NCBI RefSeq assembly: GCF_014650115.1
Contig: NZ_BMUI01000004.1
Location: 248,001 to 312,000, forward strand
DNA from: Streptomyces olivaceoviridis
Lineage (GTDB): Bacteria; Actinomycetota; Actinomycetes; Streptomycetales; Streptomycetaceae
Direction: 5' to 3'
DNA length: 64,000 nt
Shown: positions 62,819 to 64,000 of the stretch, piece after piece
Layout of the letters: every line of letters begins with the position of its first letter
Numbering within the stretch: position 1 is the stretch's first letter
The notes under the pieces: generated by a model
The model's input: only the letters and a program-made list of their open reading frames with translations
Told to the model about the DNA's origin: nothing
Database searches by the model: none
Made by a program: the position numbers and the translations under genes

Positions 62819-63913
62819 GTGAACTGGGACGACACGACCGACGGCGCCGCCGAGGAGCGGTTCGTCGGGCCCGCCGAGGAGCGGCTGGTGGGCTCTGTCG
62901 CCGACCGGGAGGACCAGGCCGTCGAGGCCGCCCTGCGCCCCAAGGACCTCGGCGAGTTCATCGGCCAGGAGAAGGTCCGCGAACAGCTCGACCTCGTCCT
63001 GCGCGCCGCACGCGCGCGCGGCGCCACCGCCGACCACGTGCTGCTCTCCGGCGCGCCGGGCCTCGGCAAGACCACCCTGTCGATGATCATCGCCGCGGAG
63101 ATGGGCGCCCCGATCCGCATCACCTCCGGCCCCGCCATCCAGCACGCCGGCGACCTCGCCGCGATCCTCTCCTCCCTCCAGGAGGGCGAGGTCCTCTTCC
63201 TGGACGAGATCCACCGCATGTCCCGGCCCGCCGAGGAGATGCTGTACATGGCCATGGAGGACTTCCGCGTCGACGTCATCGTCGGCAAGGGCCCCGGCGC
63301 CACCGCGATCCCGCTGGAGCTGCCGCCGTTCACCCTGGTCGGCGCCACCACGCGCGCGGGCCTGCTGCCGCCGCCGCTGCGCGACCGCTTCGGCTTCACC
63401 GCGCACATGGAGTTCTACGAACCGCACGAGCTGGAGCGGGTCGTGCACCGCTCGGCGACCCTGCTGGACGTCGAGATCGAGCCGGACGGCGCCACGGAGA
63501 TCGCCGGCCGCTCCCGGGGCACGCCCCGCATCGCCAACCGCCTGCTGCGCCGGGTCCGCGACTACGCGCAGGTCAAGGCCGACGGGCTGATCACCCGCGA
63601 CATCGCGGCCGCCGCCCTCGCCGTGTACGAGGTGGACGCGCGCGGCCTCGACCGGCTCGACCGCGCGGTCCTCCAGGCCCTGCTGAAGCTGTTCGGCGGC
63701 GGGCCGGTCGGCCTGTCGACCCTCGCCGTGGCGGTGGGGGAGGAGCGGGAGACCGTCGAGGAGGTCGCCGAACCGTTCCTGGTCCGCGAGGGTCTGCTCG
63801 CCCGCACCCCGCGCGGCCGGGTCGCCACGCCGGCGGCATGGTCGCATCTCGGCCTCACCCCACCGCGCTCGTCCGGTGCGGGAAACGGACAACAGGACCT
63901 GTTCGGGGCGTGA
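62819..63913 (+). CDS. ruvB: Holliday junction DNA helicase subunit RuvB
   Basis: This 364-residue AAA+ motor has Walker [13 protein letters not shown], Walker [11 protein letters not shown], sensor 1 [11 protein letters not shown], the Arg finger region LRDRFGF and the C-terminal winged helix [12 protein letters not shown]. The GTG at 62819 follows AGGAGA. After it, 63914-64000 shows no start I can support before the window ends. Confidence 0.97.
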   Translation: MNWDDTTDGAAEERFVGPAEERLVGSVADREDQAVEAALRPKDLGEFIGQEKVREQLDLVLRAARARGATADHVLLSGAPGLGKTTLSMIIAAEMGAPIRITSGPAIQHAGDLAAILSSLQEGEVLFLDEIHRMSRPAEEMLYMAMEDFRVDVIVGKGPGATAIPLELPPFTLVGATTRAGLLPPPLRDRFGFTAHMEFYEPHELERVVHRSATLLDVEIEPDGATEIAGRSRGTPRIANRLLRRVRDYAQVKADGLITRDIAAAALAVYEVDARGLDRLDRAVLQALLKLFGGGPVGLSTLAVAVGEERETVEEVAEPFLVREGLLARTPRGRVATPAAWSHLGLTPPRSSGAGNGQQDLFGA

Positions 63914-64000
63914 TGGTCACCGCTCGGCGAGGGCAATGGTGCGGGCAGGAACCCAGGTGCCATGCTGAGCGTTGTTCCATGCGAGCGGACTCGCTTAGAC

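Overview
This 64 kb window is chromosomal DNA of a Streptomyces-type actinomycete. The GC content is very high and third codon positions are almost all G or C. GTG and TTG starts are frequent, and many genes join by 4-base ATGA or GTGA overlaps. Marker genes agree: the sporulation gene ssgB, phosphatidylinositol mannoside genes and a fused BluB-CobT protein. From memory, the order from argH to ruvB resembles the Streptomyces coelicolor block around SCO1570 to SCO1518, inverted. That comparison was not computed.

Layout. 1-5.9 kb: a truncated ferric-reductase-like flavoprotein divergent from a two-component system, then an L,D-transpeptidase, a PPOX flavoprotein and a small secreted protein. 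6.0-8.8 kb: argG and argH, with an ArgR-type operator inside the argG promoter. 8.9-14.5 kb: an aldo/keto reductase, a TetR regulator coupled to an MFS exporter, a Tat-exported multicopper oxidase and a PlsC-type acyltransferase. 14.6-18.0 kb: glpQ1 behind a PHO-box-like array, an ECF-type sigma factor, a GNAT enzyme and two small membrane proteins. 18.2-22.1 kb: a methionine uptake operon (metN, metI and two tandem metQ genes), preceded by a previously unannotated-looking 32-codon leader ORF rich in Cys and Met codons. 22.3-30.6 kb: a GNAT enzyme and cobalamin genes (cobL, a 1,558-residue repeat-rich BluB-CobT fusion, and a precorrin-2 dehydrogenase/uroporphyrinogen-III methyltransferase). 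30.7-35.5 kb: an rRNA methyltransferase, a Ser/Thr kinase, a 58-residue membrane peptide with a structured leader, an APH-fold protein and a zinc-finger protein.

35.5-42.6 kb: a Gly-Cys-Val-Val-Val tRNA cluster, pabB/pabC-type genes, a GNAT enzyme, a DsbA-family protein, small membrane proteins, a CGNR regulator, ssgB and a PGPGW membrane protein. 42.65-45.5 kb: two identical tRNA-Val(CAC) genes bracket a SRPBCC protein and a graveyard of truncated gene fragments. 45.5-52.8 kb: an exonuclease, a DUF4365-type gene coupled to an unknown 405-residue gene, thrS, a HIT protein and a large membrane protein. 53.0-58.2 kb: an EF-G-like GTPase and the pgsA-acyltransferase-pimA operon for phosphatidylinositol mannosides. 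58.5-63.9 kb: a membrane protein, pdxS-pdxT (vitamin B6), yebC and ruvC-ruvA-ruvB (Holliday junction processing).

Most of the window is conserved core genome. The strongest leads are the Cys/Met leader ORF before metN, the repeat-expanded BluB-CobT protein, the deletion-scarred fragments between the duplicated tRNA-Val genes, and the hairpin-led 58-residue membrane peptide. No transposase, integrase, CRISPR array or rRNA gene was seen.
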